Assembly (NCBI GenBank): GCA_009786775.1
Contig: WQRL01000026.1
Location: forward strand, 1 to 7,692
Direction: 5' to 3'
DNA length: 7,692 nucleotides
Source of the DNA: Oscillospiraceae bacterium
GTDB lineage: Bacteria > Bacillota > Clostridia > Oscillospirales > Oscillospiraceae
The notes under the pieces: generated by a model
Seen by the model: the letters and a program-made list of their open reading frames with translations, nothing else
Databases searched by the model: none
What the model was told of the DNA's origin: nothing
Part shown: piece by piece, positions 6,610 through 7,692 of the stretch
Layout of the letters: every line of letters begins with the position of its first letter
Position numbering within the stretch: position 1 is the first letter of the stretch
Translations under genes and position numbers: made by a program

Positions 6610-6626
6610 ATCTGGCAATTTTTCCC
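6591..6626 (-). terminator. Possible weak terminator of the upstream membrane protein gene
   Basis: On the minus strand GGGAAAAA (6626-6619) can pair with TTTTT-CCC (6605-6601 and 6599-6597, one bulged base at 6600), followed by six Ts (6596-6591). The loop is 13 nt. The stem is mostly A-U with a three-pair GC clamp, so it would be weak. It overlaps the -35 and spacer of the ABC promoter. Confidence 0.35.
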
Positions 6627-6648
6627 GCTTCACCGTAAGACTTCACGG

Positions 6649-7692
6649 TTACGACAACGATGCTTCTTCGGAGTAACTCATCAGGGTTCTGTATTTCTTC
6701 GAATCTGCCTTCTCGGGCGGAGTTTGGAAGCCACAGATAGTTTTTATTTCACCATAACGCTTATTAAGCTCCCTTCTGAGCACTAAAGCCGCCTGCGGCC
6801 GCAGGCTTGAGCCACCTTCTTTGGAGTATAGAAGGAAAAATCTGAGTCTCTTCTCTCCATAAAAATTCTCAAGCGGAAACTCGGTAACTTCCCATTTTCT
6901 CAAAAACGGCTTTCTGCACAGGTAATTTTTACCACCGGAGTTAACTAAATAAACCCTTTGCCGCTTGCGCAGCCTACCCACGCCACGTAGCACAAAAGCC
7001 TCTTGACAAAGTTTCATCTCTGGGTATTTCTCAAGAAGATATCTATATGGCTTTGACATAATTAGCGGCCACTGCTTGCTGCGCATGAAAATTAAGCGTA
7101 GCAGGGGCACAGTGTAAATGCGGCGGAAATATGTCTGCATCCGGTAAGACTTTCCAAAAATCAAGATGGCTGCTATTAGTATTATCACTCCAAGAACGAC
7201 TGCCACATGAGGAAGGAGCATGCTTATAATCACATAGGATACCGACAGTCCATATCTCACCCAGGAAAAGAGCATAAGCCCTCCAGGGAAAAGTGCATAT
7301 AGGAATCCCATTGCATCCACACCTTTGCTGAGCATGCGCACCGCATAATACACAGCGCCTCCGCCTAATGACACCAGCACAGACCCGAGCTGTGAAGCTA
7401 TAGCCTCTGCCCCAGCAGCGGTGGCCGGCGCGGACACCGCATACGCCGTCACGGCAGGACTTCCAAGTATTCCAACGCCCACTACAGCCACAAGCCCTAC
7501 AATATCCTCAGCCTGGCCGATAAAGGCATCGCAAAGTATCTTTGAGCCCCTAAACGATGTTAGGAGAATTTTAGATATCACGGTGATCCCTAAAAACACC
7601 AGCACACCCGTACTGGTATCCCCTGCAAGCGCCAGTCCCATCAGCGTAAGCAGCGGGTCAATGCCCATAGAAACAGCTCTTGTAAACTCTTC
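6649..7692 (-). CDS. Unassigned multi-pass membrane protein with basic C-terminal domain; start probably beyond the right edge
   Basis: I do not recognise this protein. From the ATG at 7668 it has 339 residues. The first half is hydrophobic, with likely membrane segments at about 21-37, 55-80, 95-111, 119-136 and 141-171, and a Gly/Ala-rich stretch around 62-105. The second half (172-339) looks soluble and basic, with RLRKRQR (232-238), two isolated cysteines (C221, C251) and many aromatic residues, and no nucleotide-binding or catalytic motif that I can see. The frame stays open upstream of 7668 to the window edge, adding eight codons (EEFTRAVS). That ATG has only a poor AAGAG-type Shine-Dalgarno site, whereas the other seven genes have strong ones, so the true start is probably further right. 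A separate promoter follows it, so it need not be part of the ABC operon. Function is unknown. Confidence 0.7.
   Translation of the reverse strand, partial: EEFTRAVSMGIDPLLTLMGLALAGDTSTGVLVFLGITVISKILLTSFRGSKILCDAFIGQAEDIVGLVAVVGVGILGSPAVTAYAVSAPATAAGAEAIASQLGSVLVSLGGGAVYYAVRMLSKGVDAMGFLYALFPGGLMLFSWVRYGLSVSYVIISMLLPHVAVVLGVIILIAAILIFGKSYRMQTYFRRIYTVPLLRLIFMRSKQWPLIMSKPYRYLLEKYPEMKLCQEAFVLRGVGRLRKRQRVYLVNSGGKNYLCRKPFLRKWEVTEFPLENFYGEKRLRFFLLYSKEGGSSLRPQAALVLRRELNKRYGEIKTICGFQTPPEKADSKKYRTLMSYSEEASLS

Noticed and set aside
6306..6638. 110-codon plus-strand open frame
   Set aside because: It is antisense to the ATPase N-terminus and its promoter region; no ribosome site or family resemblance.
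6632..6650. Short hairpin ACCGT/ACGGT after the membrane protein gene, considered as its terminator
   Set aside because: The stem is 5 bp and no T run follows on the minus strand; the hairpin at 6597-6626 is the better candidate.

Overview
The window carries eight protein genes, all on the minus strand, so it reads from right to left. It looks like a low-to-mid GC Gram-positive-type genome (Bacillota; Clostridia or Negativicutes are my best guess, and species level is out of reach). The reasons are strong Shine-Dalgarno (SD) sites (AGGAGG or GGGAG) before seven of the eight genes, TTG starts on two of them, consensus sigma-A promoters, and the pairing of a PDZ/radical-SAM/DUF512 gene with der, which I recall from such genomes.

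In transcription order: (1) 7692-6649, a membrane protein I cannot assign, whose frame is still open at the window edge. (2) 6514-4798, a two-gene ABC exporter: an ATPase with a NatA-like domain, overlapping by 8 bp an ABC-2 type permease. It has its own promoter and a 25-bp inverted repeat just after the predicted transcription start. (3) 4602-3199, a 12-helix APC-superfamily amino acid permease of the LAT/SteT type, behind an extended -10 promoter. (4) 3198-2881, a non-coding stretch dominated by a large imperfect palindrome. (5) 2793-2111, yceD (DUF177) and rpmF (ribosomal protein L32), driven by a textbook TTGACA-17-TATAAT promoter and closed by a GAAA-tetraloop terminator. (6) 2038-1, the PDZ/radical-SAM/DUF512 protein followed 3 bp later by der (EngA), a ribosome-assembly GTPase cut off by the window edge.

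The left half is therefore translation and ribosome-biogenesis housekeeping: YceD is tied to 23S rRNA, L32 is a large-subunit protein, and Der acts in 50S assembly. The right half is membrane transport. I see no phage, transposase, CRISPR, toxin-antitoxin or defence genes, and no tRNA or rRNA. The least explained elements are the palindrome at 2968-3149, the unassigned membrane protein, the palindromic leader of the ABC operon, and a hairpin at 4747-4788 whose U-rich tail faces the strand that has no gene.
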